Source of the DNA: JAJKIP01 sp040509055
GTDB taxonomy: Bacteria > Bacteroidota > Bacteroidia > Chitinophagales > Chitinophagaceae
NCBI GenBank assembly: GCA_040509055.1
Contig: JBEVLT010000471.1
Span: 1 to 23,528 of the forward strand
Direction of reading: 5' to 3'
Length of the DNA stretch: 23,528 nucleotides
The notes under the pieces are model-generated. The model searched no databases and was not told the DNA's origin. It saw nothing but the letters and a program-made list of their open reading frames with translations. This document shows, piece after piece, positions 1-7,871 of this stretch (positions are counted from its first letter, which is position 1; each line of letters starts with the position of its first letter). The position numbers and the translations under genes were made by a program.

Positions 1-270
1 ATTATAAACAGGTTTGTTGCGGATAATCGTAAAGGAATATTTCTTTCCTGTGCCGGCCGCCGCTTTCACCACGGCATCGGTGACATCCTGTATGGTCACG
101 TTGCCATCACGGTTGTACTCCCTTTTATCGGGCAAATTGTCTGCCTGCCCGGGTTTTTTCTTTCTAACGCCCCTGAACGACGATTTTGCCAGTACTGTAT
201 CCAGCAGGGTGTAATCGGATTCATCTGCATTGTGCAGTTGAATGGTTGTTGTGAATCTTGCCATAGTCAT
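1..270 (-). CDS. Partial small protein, DUF2622/GhoS-like (C-terminus off the left edge)
   Basis: An open frame of 90 codons on the minus strand runs off the left edge without a stop. It starts at ATG 268-270, with a second in-frame ATG two codons later at 262-264 that may be the true start. The protein begins MTMARFTTTIQLHNADESDY and later has a YNRDGNVTIQDV-type segment followed by KAAAGTGKKYSFTIIR. This order (short beta strand, Asp/Tyr-rich turn, helix ending in a small Ala-rich stretch, then a basic beta strand) resembles the small DUF2622 family that includes the GhoS antitoxin endoribonuclease. I recognise the pattern only by eye, and no GhoT-like toxin is visible. An A-rich stretch precedes the start, as is common in Bacteroidota. 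No sulfur operator lies upstream. Function is not assignable from the sequence. Confidence 0.55.
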   Translation of the reverse strand, partial: MTMARFTTTIQLHNADESDYTLLDTVLAKSSFRGVRKKKPGQADNLPDKREYNRDGNVTIQDVTDAVVKAAAGTGKKYSFTIIRNKPVYN

Positions 271-305
271 AATTTTTTAGTGAGTGATTGATTTTTGAAC
301 AGGAT

Positions 306-354
306 CTGACCCGACAGCCGGGGAAGTGATCGGTCCCCGGCGTGACAGGGTCAG
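306..354. repeat. Two-tier inverted repeat (long hairpin) in the leader of the partial gene
   Basis: An inner stem GCCGGGGA (317-324) pairs with TCCCCGGC (334-341) around a 9-nt loop. An outer stem CTGACCC (306-312) pairs with GGGTCAG (348-354). The two stems are separated by small internal loops, so the 49 bp can fold as one long hairpin. It sits 36 bp upstream of the leftmost gene on the minus strand and has no U-run on either side. It could therefore be a leader structure, a protein site or a terminator of unusual form. Confidence 0.55.
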
Positions 355-402
355 TCTGCATGTGAGTACACAACTGAGAACAGCTATTCGTCAGCTATTT
401 GA

Positions 403-426
403 AGGCCGGCCGGCAGGAGCCGGCCT
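403..426. terminator. GC-rich hairpin downstream of the AhpD-like gene, possible terminator
   Basis: AGGCCGGC (403-410) pairs perfectly with GCCGGCCT (419-426) around an 8-nt loop. It lies 25 bp after the stop of the AhpD-like gene. The T-rich flank is on the plus-strand side (GCTTTGTATTTTG), so it is a weaker terminator for the minus-strand gene than its stem suggests. Confidence 0.4.
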
Positions 427-450
427 GCTTTGTATTTTGTTCCGGTGCAG

Positions 451-990
451 TCAGTGATATTGTGCCAAAGGCCGGTAAGCGACCAGGTATTCATCGATAT
501 CCGTTTCCACTACATTATTGAACACATTGGTGGCGATCATCTGTCCGGCAAAAGCGATCAGTGCGACCAGGGCCGTTTTGCTATATAACCCGGAAACGAT
601 GTTGAACACATGATCGGCGATATTGCCATGGTACCGGCCGATGCTTTTGCCAAAATCGAGCACGGCCTGTTCAGCGGGGGTCAGTTCGGGTCGGTCAGGA
701 TTTTCACCCCTGTCGGCGATCAGCTTCCGGAAAAATGCGGCACATAACGAACAATGAACCGCCTGCGAAATGGTGTAGGCATACAGTGAGGCCAGCCGCT
801 TACCCAATATCTTTTCTACTTCTTCGTAGAGCGGGTACCATTGCATGTATGCTTCAAAGGCCGGCAGCGAATGACCCAGCGTTGCTTTCATGTTGGTGAT
901 GCCTGAGCTGCATTCACGCATGTGCCGTTCAAAAACCACTTTAAGGGAAGGCGTCAGTTCTGTTTCGGGGATCGGTGCTATTCTTGCCAT
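451..990 (-). CDS. AhpD/carboxymuconolactone decarboxylase-like protein
   Basis: The 179-residue protein has the all-helical CMD/AhpD pattern. A conserved helix carries a redox-type CSLC pair (Cys80, Cys83) in the context SQAVHCSLCAAFFRK, followed by LTPAEQAVLDFGKSI, the usual second helix of the family. In AhpD the CxxC pair supports thiol-dependent peroxidase or disulfide reductase activity. The usual His three residues after the second Cys is replaced by Phe here, so peroxidase activity is not certain. It is a single gene with its own promoter. A copy of the 19-bp sulfur operator at 1036-1054 overlaps the -7 box, so it is likely co-regulated with sulfate assimilation. CMD proteins often appear in organosulfur and oxidative-stress gene sets. 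The substrate is unknown. Confidence 0.8.
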   Translation of the reverse strand: MARIAPIPETELTPSLKVVFERHMRECSSGITNMKATLGHSLPAFEAYMQWYPLYEEVEKILGKRLASLYAYTISQAVHCSLCAAFFRKLIADRGENPDRPELTPAEQAVLDFGKSIGRYHGNIADHVFNIVSGLYSKTALVALIAFAGQMIATNVFNNVVETDIDEYLVAYRPLAQYH

Positions 991-1035
991 AGGATGATGC
1001 GCTTTACTGTCACAAGGTCAAATAAGAATACAATT

Positions 1036-1054
1036 GTCTACAAATTTAGTGGAC
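1036..1054 (-). promoter_or_regulatory. Sulfur-regulon operator copy 1 (upstream of AhpD-like gene)
   Basis: GTCTAC-AAATTTA-GTGGAC, a 6-7-6 imperfect palindrome. It lies 46 bp upstream of the start codon at 990 and covers the putative -7 box, a position expected for repression. Confidence 0.75.
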
Positions 1055-1070
1055 TAATAAGAACTGCAAA
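1041..1070 (-). promoter_or_regulatory. Bacteroidota-type promoter for the AhpD-like gene
   Basis: On the minus strand TTTG (1067-1070) is followed after 18 nt by TAAATTTG (1041-1048), an exact match to TAnnTTTG. The spacer is one base shorter than the usual 19-21. The -7 box is embedded in operator copy 1. Confidence 0.55.
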
Positions 1071-1122
1071 ATATTTCTGTTGTTTTTTTATTGATTTTAG
1101 TAAAATTTAATTTTTCGTTTGT

Positions 1123-2448
1123 TTATGCTATCGCCGGCGGAGGCAGGAGCAGGCCGCCAAACAGCAGCCAGGCCAGCAGCAGCGTTACCAGGATATTGAA
1201 CAACTGCGCGCCGATGAAAGCAATAGCCGGCCGTCCGTTCTGTAACCTGACCAGGTCGGCAAATATTGCTTCCAGGCCGATGGCAACAAAAGCGAGTGCA
1301 AACCAGATCGTACGCAGGCTATTGAGAAATCCACCGACCTCTTTAGCCGTAGCAGCCGGCACCAGGAACGAAAACACCAGCGAAGCAGCAATAAAGGCCA
1401 GTACGAATTTGGGAAACCGGCGCCAGACTATACCTAACCCGGGCTTTTCCTTATTACCGGCGACCGCCCCTTTTTTTCTGAATACCCACCAGGCTGCGAT
1501 AAAAAAGGCAGCTACGCCTATCAGTACATTCTGGGAAAACTTGACGATAACGCCCGTTTTAACAGCAACAGGGCCTACCAGCTGCGAAGCAGCCGTTACG
1601 GAGGCTGTGGTATCCAGCGTACCGCCCAGCCAGGCGCCGCCTACCACCTCCGGGATGTGCCACCAGTGAATGATCCAGGGCTGCAGGATCATCATCGGTA
1701 TAGCGATCACCAGTACAAGCGTGGTCACATACGATAGTTTGCGCTTGTCGCCCCCGATGGCGCCGCTGGCCACAATGGCGGCAGACACCCCGCAAATGGA
1801 AACCGCTGAAGCCAGGATCACTGCAAACTCATCATCCACCTTCAATTTGCGGCATAGCCACATGGCAAAAAACCATACTACCGCTACCACGATCAGCGCC
1901 TGCAGGATGCCCGGCAGGCCGGCCCGCACAATATCGGTAAACAAAATACTGGTGCCGAGGATCACCAACCCCGTCTTGATAAAAAACTCCGATCGCGCCG
2001 CAGCCCTTAGCCAGGCAGGCAGGGTAGTAATAACATTGCTGAGCAGCAGCCCGGCAACCAGGGCAACTACCACGTACTCGATTCCGTAATAGCTGATGGC
2101 CTTATTACCGGCAATCACCAATGACGCAACCGCCATCAGGTAGATACACACAAATCCCCGGATATAGTGGCTGGTCCGGCCCCCGGACAGGAAGACAGCC
2201 AGCGAAGACAGTAACATAAAGACCAGCCCGATCAGCGCCAGCAGGAGCAGGTTGCCTGTTGCAAATACCTTTTGCAACAGCTCCTCCCAATTGCCCCACT
2301 GGTATACCGGTGTCCGGAAGACAAAATTTTCAGTGCTGAAAGCCATCACCAGCACCGCTATGATCAGCAGGCCGCTGATGGCTATCGCCTGCGCATCTTC
2401 GGTTAATTGTAAAACAGGTTGGCGGGTATACGTTTTTCCGGATGGCAT
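1123..2448 (-). CDS. YeiH/UPF0324 family membrane protein, putative sulfate exporter-type transporter
   Basis: This 441-residue, very hydrophobic protein has about ten to eleven predicted membrane segments. Family features include GLLLSNVITTLPAWLRAA, then FFIKTGLVILGTSILF, then SAVSICGVSAAIVASGAIGG and GAWLGGTLDTTASVTAASQL. These mark the YeiH/UPF0324 (Cons_hypoth698) family, often labelled putative sulfate exporter, although transport of sulfate is poorly tested in the family. It starts at ATG 2448 and lies downstream of the TonB receptor gene on the same strand. A strong terminator hairpin sits between them, ending about 35 bp before this start, so expression needs read-through or its own promoter. 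Its location beside a sulfur-regulated receptor and the reductive sulfate genes supports a role in sulfur-anion handling. The substrate remains inferred. Confidence 0.85.
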   Translation of the reverse strand: MPSGKTYTRQPVLQLTEDAQAIAISGLLIIAVLVMAFSTENFVFRTPVYQWGNWEELLQKVFATGNLLLLALIGLVFMLLSSLAVFLSGGRTSHYIRGFVCIYLMAVASLVIAGNKAISYYGIEYVVVALVAGLLLSNVITTLPAWLRAAARSEFFIKTGLVILGTSILFTDIVRAGLPGILQALIVVAVVWFFAMWLCRKLKVDDEFAVILASAVSICGVSAAIVASGAIGGDKRKLSYVTTLVLVIAIPMMILQPWIIHWWHIPEVVGGAWLGGTLDTTASVTAASQLVGPVAVKTGVIVKFSQNVLIGVAAFFIAAWWVFRKKGAVAGNKEKPGLGIVWRRFPKFVLAFIAASLVFSFLVPAATAKEVGGFLNSLRTIWFALAFVAIGLEAIFADLVRLQNGRPAIAFIGAQLFNILVTLLLAWLLFGGLLLPPPAIA

Positions 2449-2483
2449 ATGTACTGATGTTATTTGTTGTTCAAGGTGCCATA

Positions 2484-2513
2484 CAAAAAAGCACAGGTAG
2501 AAACCCGTGCTTT
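2484..2513 (-). terminator. Rho-independent terminator after the TonB receptor gene
   Basis: On the minus strand AAAGCACGGGT, a TTCT loop and ACCTGTGCTTT form an 11-bp stem with one mismatch, directly followed by a run of T. It begins 55 bp after the receptor stop and ends about 35 bp before the YeiH-type start, so it may tune rather than fully separate the two genes. Confidence 0.8.
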
Positions 2514-2568
2514 AACTCTAACGATTGCCTGGTATGCAAAAAAGCTGTTGAACAATTTTATTTATCTC

Positions 2569-5112
2569 TTACAGGGAGTACCGCAAGGTGACACCATAGG
2601 TACGCGGATCGCCGAGTACGCCTGCATAATGCCCGGCATTACCACCGGCCGGCAATAACTGTTCGTAATAATCTTTATCCAGCAGGTTACGTGCCCACAC
2701 AAAGGCCGAAAGACCCGTGGTAGCCCTGAAGCCCACTCTTGCGTTTAACAGGGAATATCCTTTGATGTTCAGGAACCGGGATGGAGACGGGCTGGAAGAA
2801 AAGCCGGAGCGGTAATATTCCTCCGCGGCAACAAAGAATTTACCAGCCTTGCCCAGGAATGCTACCGGGATCGTGAACTCGCCGCCTGCCGACCTGGCCC
2901 ATTTGGAAACGCCGGGAAGCCGGCCGCCTGAAATGTCTTTGAAGGCTACCTGTACATTATTGACCGTTAACCCGGTTTCTTCAAGCGGCAGCGGTGCATT
3001 GGTGAATTTTACATACTCCGACTCGGTATAGGCAACGGCCGCATAAAATGTGAAATGATTGCCCAGCCTGTAGTTGGCATCGAGCTCAGCGCCCTGCACC
3101 CTCACCTTCTCGGCATTGGCGATATACCCGCGGTTCACCCCCAGCTCGGGTGATTGAACGTTTGTCTGGTAGTTTTTTATATCGGAATGATGCAAGGTCA
3201 GGTTCAGGGTCAGGTCGTCGATCGGCGTGGTCTTTACCCCCACTTCAAAATGCCTGACATCCTCTGGTTTTATCACTGCCAGGTCGGTTGCCGCCGCACC
3301 GTTTACGGTGGGAAGGCCGGCCACATTCACACCTACCGGCTTGAAGCTGGTAGCGTAGGTAGCAAAAATATTGATGCGCCTGTTGGCCCTGTAGGCCAGC
3401 GTAAGCTGGTAGGTCAGGTTGTTTTCGTCTGCATCCGCTACATAGTACTGGCTGCTGTATACACCATTCTTTAACGCCAGTAATGCCGGGTCATTTGTCT
3501 GCAATCCTCCTGCTGCTACCCGGTCGTAATTCACATCCTTCTTATCGTAGTTGAACCGGATACCGGGCAATACATGGAAACCCCTGGCGATCTCCCAGTC
3601 TACGTTGGCAAATGCCGCTGCGCTGACAGATTTGATGGAAGCTTTGGTATAGATGCCATACCCTTCGAAAAGACCCGGCGTTTTCCATAAGTTGCTGGTA
3701 GAGCTTTGCGAAAAGCGCCATTGTGCGGAACCTGATTCTTCGGTACCGTTGATCTTCACTTCCTGGTCGATAAAGAACACCCCGACCACGCCGCTCAGGC
3801 GCGAAGAGAACTCGCCGGCATACCGGATCTCCTGCGACCAGTTGTGGTGCTTGGCCGGGTTTTGAGATTTTGCCAGCGCCTGCAAACCGGTAAAGTCCCT
3901 GTCGTTGGAAGGATCCCAGTTCCAGTAGCGCCATGCTGTAGTAGAAGTTAAGGTGCCGGGACCTATTTTGGTATCGATGTTGAGCGATGCGCCACCCAGG
4001 TCGTTGCCTGAGTTCCATGGCGTATCGTGATCGATCTTGCGATCGAAAGCATTCAGGCTGGGCAGCGCATACTTCAGATCGGTGATGATGGCGTTGAACT
4101 GCCGGTAAGCCGGCCGCAGCGTCTGCACCACGCCTGCTACTACCTGCGCATACCCATCGGGGCGCTGGCGCGAATCGTCCACGGAAAGTACAATGGATGT
4201 TTTTTCTGAGGGCTTATACAACAATTGGGCACGGAAACCGAGGTTATTGATATCGTTCGTGGCTTTGCCGGTACGGATGTTATCGATCACCCCATCCCGC
4301 TGTGTCCCTGAAAAAGAAAGACGGGCTGCAAACTTTTTACTCAACGGTCCTGTGATGGAAGCTTTGGCCTGGACGTATCCATAGTTGCCGTAGCTCACTT
4401 CGAAATTGGCGCCGGATTTAAAACTGGGTTTGCGCGTGGTGATATTGAAGGCGCCTGACGTGGTGTTTTTGCCGAACAGCGTTCCCTGCGGACCGCGCAG
4501 CACTTCGATGCGTTCCACATCGATGAAATCGAGCGTGGCCGCAGCCGGGCGGGCATAATACACGCCATCCACATAAAAACCTACGCCCGGGTCCAGGCCG
4601 TCATTGGTGAGGCCAAACGGAGATCCCAGGCCCCGGATATTGATACCCGTGTTACGGGGATTGGATGTATACAATTGAACGGATGGCACAAACTCTTTCA
4701 CCCGGTTGACGTTGAAGGCTCCGGCGTCTTCTACCTGCGAACCTGTCACGACTGAAATCGGGATGGGAACATCCTGGAGCACTTCCCTGCGGCGGCGGGA
4801 GGTAACCACAATCGTATCCCGCTGGTAAAGCGAGTGCAATTGAATGATGATATCGTTGGTATTGTTACTCCTGATGGTCCGCTCATGCGGCTCAAACCCG
4901 GCATAGGATACCACGAGCGTGAAAGGGAATTTTTCGATACCGGCAAGACTAAAGCGGCCGGTAGAATCCGTGGCGGTACCGATCGATGTGTTTTTTACAA
5001 TCACGCTGGCGAAGGGCACCCCTTCGTTATTTTCATTTACCACGCGGCCTGTAAACTGGGCGAAGACCAGCAAGGGAAACAGTAAAACCGAAAGCAGAAA
5101 AAGACGTTTCAT
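2569..5112 (-). CDS. TonB-dependent outer-membrane receptor, sulfur-regulated
   Basis: The 847-residue protein has a clear signal peptide (MKRLFLLSVLLFPLLVFA, cleavage before Gln19). A carboxypeptidase-regulatory-like beta domain follows (residues ~20-95, FTGRVVNENNEGVPFASVIV). The plug domain is at ~100-225, with VPIPISVVTG, NIRGLG and VERIEVLRGPQGTLFGKNTT. A 22-strand-type barrel ends in YGVTLRYSL. The length fits siderophore/vitamin-type receptors rather than SusC. No SusD partner follows. Two copies of the sulfur operator lie in its 202-bp upstream region, one covering the -33 element of an excellent promoter and one in the leader about 35 bp before the ATG. I infer uptake of a sulfur source such as an organosulfur or sulfate-ester compound. 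The sequence does not show the substrate, and iron chelates remain possible. Confidence 0.9.
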   Translation of the reverse strand: MKRLFLLSVLLFPLLVFAQFTGRVVNENNEGVPFASVIVKNTSIGTATDSTGRFSLAGIEKFPFTLVVSYAGFEPHERTIRSNNTNDIIIQLHSLYQRDTIVVTSRRRREVLQDVPIPISVVTGSQVEDAGAFNVNRVKEFVPSVQLYTSNPRNTGINIRGLGSPFGLTNDGLDPGVGFYVDGVYYARPAAATLDFIDVERIEVLRGPQGTLFGKNTTSGAFNITTRKPSFKSGANFEVSYGNYGYVQAKASITGPLSKKFAARLSFSGTQRDGVIDNIRTGKATNDINNLGFRAQLLYKPSEKTSIVLSVDDSRQRPDGYAQVVAGVVQTLRPAYRQFNAIITDLKYALPSLNAFDRKIDHDTPWNSGNDLGGASLNIDTKIGPGTLTSTTAWRYWNWDPSNDRDFTGLQALAKSQNPAKHHNWSQEIRYAGEFSSRLSGVVGVFFIDQEVKINGTEESGSAQWRFSQSSTSNLWKTPGLFEGYGIYTKASIKSVSAAAFANVDWEIARGFHVLPGIRFNYDKKDVNYDRVAAGGLQTNDPALLALKNGVYSSQYYVADADENNLTYQLTLAYRANRRINIFATYATSFKPVGVNVAGLPTVNGAAATDLAVIKPEDVRHFEVGVKTTPIDDLTLNLTLHHSDIKNYQTNVQSPELGVNRGYIANAEKVRVQGAELDANYRLGNHFTFYAAVAYTESEYVKFTNAPLPLEETGLTVNNVQVAFKDISGGRLPGVSKWARSAGGEFTIPVAFLGKAGKFFVAAEEYYRSGFSSSPSPSRFLNIKGYSLLNARVGFRATTGLSAFVWARNLLDKDYYEQLLPAGGNAGHYAGVLGDPRTYGVTLRYSL

Positions 5113-5146
5113 GTATGAGGTTTTGGTTTGTCAATAATTGATAATA

Positions 5147-5165
5147 GTCTATTAATATTATAGAC
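5147..5165 (-). promoter_or_regulatory. Sulfur-regulon operator copy 2 (leader of TonB gene)
   Basis: GTCTAT-TAATATT-ATAGAC, with arms extending to TAGTCTAT/ATAGACTA (8 bp each). It is the only copy with A-T at arm position 6. It lies about 35 bp before the receptor ATG, in the transcribed leader if the promoter at 5255-5286 is used. Confidence 0.6.
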
Positions 5166-5254
5166 TAAATAGGTAAAAAAAATCCGCTATTTATTCATGT
5201 CCAGTCAACATCGGGCGTAGTACAGATGCATTGCGTTTATGTGCTGATATACGG

Positions 5255-5286
5255 CAAACATAGAAGGATTTTTTTAGTCCACCAAA
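5255..5286 (-). promoter_or_regulatory. Bacteroidota-type promoter for the TonB receptor
   Basis: On the minus strand TTTG (5283-5286), 20 nt, then TATGTTTG (5255-5262) exactly match TTTG-N19-21-TAnnTTTG. This predicts a start of transcription near 5248 and a leader of about 135 nt. The -33 TTTG lies in the centre of operator copy 3. Confidence 0.75.
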
Positions 5287-5295
5287 TCTGTAGAC
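5277..5295 (-). promoter_or_regulatory. Sulfur-regulon operator copy 3 (over the TonB -33 box)
   Basis: On the minus strand GTCTAC-AGATTTG-GTGGAC. It contains the -33 TTTG of the receptor promoter, so a bound protein would compete with sigma factor. It lies just after the end of the Met8-like/TSUP gene but upstream only of the receptor. Confidence 0.75.
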
Positions 5296-5314
5296 TTATT
5301 TTTATCCGGCATCT

Positions 5315-6796
5315 TCAAATTATCTTAATCAGGATCTTTACGCTCCAGAAAATGACCAATGCGCCCAGCAGCATGAAAGAAGTTTTGCGGGGCAATCGCC
5401 CGGCCAGTCTCGCCGCTATGGGAGCCGCTACCAGCCCGCCGATAATAAGTCCAAGAATCGTTTGCCAGTGCGATACGCCGATCATCGTAAAAAAAGTGAA
5501 TGCGCTGGCAAGCGTTACAAAGAATTCGGTCAGGCTCACAGAGCCTACAGCGTATTTATGACTTCTGCCATTGTTGATCAGCGTACTGGTCACAATCGGC
5601 CCCCAGCCGCCGCCGCCGAATGAATCGAAAAAACCGCCGGTCAATGCCAGCAGGCGGTAATGCCTGAATTTCTTTTGCGGCTTTATTTCGCGGAATGCGT
5701 TAATGATAAATTTAATGCCCAGGATCAGGGTATACACGGCAATAACAGGCCGGACAATATTACTGTATTTATCCCCCATCAAAACCAGCAGGATGGCGCC
5801 GGCCACAGCTCCCAATACACCGGGAATCAGCAACGCTTTGAATAATTTCTTATTGACGTTGCCAAATTTGTAGTGACTGTAGCCGGATGCCCCGCTTGCG
5901 AACATCTCGGCCGTATGAATGCTGCCGCTGATGGCCGCCGGGTTTACACCTGCCGACAATAAGATCGTGGCACTGGTGACACCGTAGCCCATGCCCAGCG
6001 CACCGTCCACTAACTGGGCCACAAAACCTGCCAGTACCATGAGCGGGAAACCTACATCCAGGGTCTGGTACCATTTTACCGTGCCATCGGCAATTTCGCG
6101 TACAGGGATATAGGAAAAAATAAAATGCCCGATCAGCATGAACCCGAATGCGAGCAGCGAATACGTAGCGATCCGTTTCCATCTCCTGTCCTTTTCCCTG
6201 TTTCCTTTTTGCAACAGCGTTTTGGTGATCTCGTTCATCCGCTTCACCTTGTATTCAAAATCGCCATTGAGGTTATTACGCACCTTGTTCAGGTTTTCGA
6301 TCATCTGGTCCAGCTCTTCCGGCAATGCCTCCTGCAATACTTCGCGGATGCGTTTGGCAGCGGTCGGCGACTGGCCATTGGTGGAAATGGCGATCTTCAG
6401 CTGGCCCTTTTGCACAATGCTGCCCAGGTAAAAATCACAGAGCTCAGGCGTATCGGCCACATTTACCAGGATGCCTTTTTCATTTGCCAGGCGCTTCACC
6501 GCCGCATGCAGGCTCTTGTCATCGGTAGCGCAGATCACCAGGTCTTTGTCTTCCAGGTCAGGGGCTTCAAACGTTCTTTCGATAATGCTGCAACCGGGGT
6601 GCGCGGCGATCAGTTGCCGTACCTCTTCCCGCACGGAAGGCGCTACAAGGGTAATGTTGGTTGCCGGTGAATTGGAAAGCAGCGAGCTCAGCTTTTCCAA
6701 TGCTACATTGCCGCCGCCGATCAGCAAAAGCCTGAGCTCCTGCAGCTTCAGGAACACGGGATACAACTGGTTTTTAGGAGTGTGGCTTGCCTTCAT
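5315..6796 (-). CDS. Fusion: Met8/CysG-N-like precorrin-2 dehydrogenase (siroheme synthase) + TSUP (TauE/SafE) permease
   Basis: This 493-residue protein combines two functions. Residues 1-~165 match the Met8/CysG N-terminal domain: QLYPVFLKLQELRLLLIGGGNVALEK (a Rossmann NAD site), ICATDDKSLHAAV, then NVADTPELCDFYLGSIV and ISTNGQSPTAAKRIRE. Asp115 corresponds to the catalytic Asp of CysG/Met8 used for oxidation and ferrochelation. After a charged linker, a membrane segment begins near 207. From ~245 to the end is a TSUP (TauE/SafE, DUF81) permease with GFVAQLVDGALGMGYGVTS and a second repeat GGFFDSFGGGGWGPIVTS. TSUP proteins move sulfite, sulfonates or other organic anions. It is the last gene of the hem operon, 70 bp after hemB. 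An exact TAnnTTTG box (6831-6838) in that gap has no good -33 partner. It probably turns precorrin-2 into siroheme and moves a sulfur anion. Confidence 0.88.
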   Translation of the reverse strand: MKASHTPKNQLYPVFLKLQELRLLLIGGGNVALEKLSSLLSNSPATNITLVAPSVREEVRQLIAAHPGCSIIERTFEAPDLEDKDLVICATDDKSLHAAVKRLANEKGILVNVADTPELCDFYLGSIVQKGQLKIAISTNGQSPTAAKRIREVLQEALPEELDQMIENLNKVRNNLNGDFEYKVKRMNEITKTLLQKGNREKDRRWKRIATYSLLAFGFMLIGHFIFSYIPVREIADGTVKWYQTLDVGFPLMVLAGFVAQLVDGALGMGYGVTSATILLSAGVNPAAISGSIHTAEMFASGASGYSHYKFGNVNKKLFKALLIPGVLGAVAGAILLVLMGDKYSNIVRPVIAVYTLILGIKFIINAFREIKPQKKFRHYRLLALTGGFFDSFGGGGWGPIVTSTLINNGRSHKYAVGSVSLTEFFVTLASAFTFFTMIGVSHWQTILGLIIGGLVAAPIAARLAGRLPRKTSFMLLGALVIFWSVKILIKII

Positions 6797-6866
6797 ATAT
6801 CATATTGGCTGCAAGAGCAGACCATTCGTTCAAAAATAGGTTCTTCATTTTTATGATCGCCTGACC

Positions 6867-7871
6867 TCAATATTCCATGCCTGCGATCCATTCTCTCGCA
6901 TGCTTTGCCGCATAGGAAATGATGATATCGGCGCCGCTTCGCTGCAGGGCGGCCCATACTTCCAGGTGGGCCGCTTCGCGGTTCAAAAGTCCCTGCGCCG
7001 CAAGCAGCTCTACCGCTGCATATTCGCCGCTGACATGATAAGCGGCGACAGGCTTCAGGGTTTGTTGCTTCAGCTTTGCGATCACATCCGTGTACAGGGC
7101 AGCCGGTTTTACCATCAGTATGTCGGCGCCCTCCCTTTCATCGCGCTGCGCGCTGGCAAGCGCATCATTGATGCTGAACGGGGATATCTGGTACGTTTTC
7201 CTGTTCTGCAATCCTTTTGCCGCTGGCGCCGAATGACAGGCATCGCGGAAAGGGCCATACCATTGCGAACTGAACTTGGCGGCATAGCTCATGATGCTCA
7301 CTTCCTCCATCCGGAGGCTGTCGAGCCTGGATCGTATAGCACCGATACGGCCATCGGTCATGTCGCTGGGAGCAATGCAATCCGCGCCGGCATTGGCCAG
7401 CAATGATGCATAATGCGCCAGCACTTCCACGGTCCTGCTGTTATCGAGGCGGGTCTGATCCGCATTTAACAAACCGCAATGTCCATGCACAGTGTAGCTG
7501 CAGAGGCATAGGTCCAGCGCCAGCCAGACGTCTTCGCCGAAATGCTGTTTAATATCCCTGACCAGCTTCACCGCAAAAGAAAAATCAAAGCTGCCGGCAG
7601 CCGGATCCGTTTTTTTCGCGGGTACCGGGAACAATAAAAATTTATGAACGCTCTGCTGTACCATGCCTTCCATGCTGTACAACACGGTTTCGGCTGTATC
7701 CACCTGCACGCCGTTCAGCCCGGTTACCGCACGCGGCCGGGCAATGCCCTCCTCCACAAACAGCGGCTGGATAAATGCCGAATGCGAAAGCCGAACCGAA
7801 GCCGTCAGTTCGCGGATATGATGATCTGCCCTTAACCGGCGCTGGGTAAGGGGAAAGAAGTTTTTCTCCAT
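6867..7871 (-). CDS. hemB: Porphobilinogen synthase (5-aminolevulinate dehydratase)
   Basis: HemB condenses two 5-aminolevulinates into porphobilinogen. The 334-residue length is standard. Zinc-type cysteines are present in DLCLCSYTVHGHCG (Cys122, Cys124, Cys132). The two active-site lysines are in SYAAKFSSQWYGPFRDA (Lys199) and ILMVKPAALYTDVI (Lys255), followed by AYHVSGEYA. The usual YQMDPAN segment is changed to YQISPFSIN, and the sequence is rather divergent for HemB. The ATG at 7871 lies inside the 3' end of the HemC-HemD gene (40-bp overlap), so translation is likely coupled. It belongs to the four-gene operon starting at 10589. The linkage suggests a dedicated source of porphobilinogen for siroheme, perhaps beside a housekeeping copy elsewhere in the genome. 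Confidence 0.95.
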   Translation of the reverse strand: MEKNFFPLTQRRLRADHHIRELTASVRLSHSAFIQPLFVEEGIARPRAVTGLNGVQVDTAETVLYSMEGMVQQSVHKFLLFPVPAKKTDPAAGSFDFSFAVKLVRDIKQHFGEDVWLALDLCLCSYTVHGHCGLLNADQTRLDNSRTVEVLAHYASLLANAGADCIAPSDMTDGRIGAIRSRLDSLRMEEVSIMSYAAKFSSQWYGPFRDACHSAPAAKGLQNRKTYQISPFSINDALASAQRDEREGADILMVKPAALYTDVIAKLKQQTLKPVAAYHVSGEYAAVELLAAQGLLNREAAHLEVWAALQRSGADIIISYAAKHAREWIAGMEY

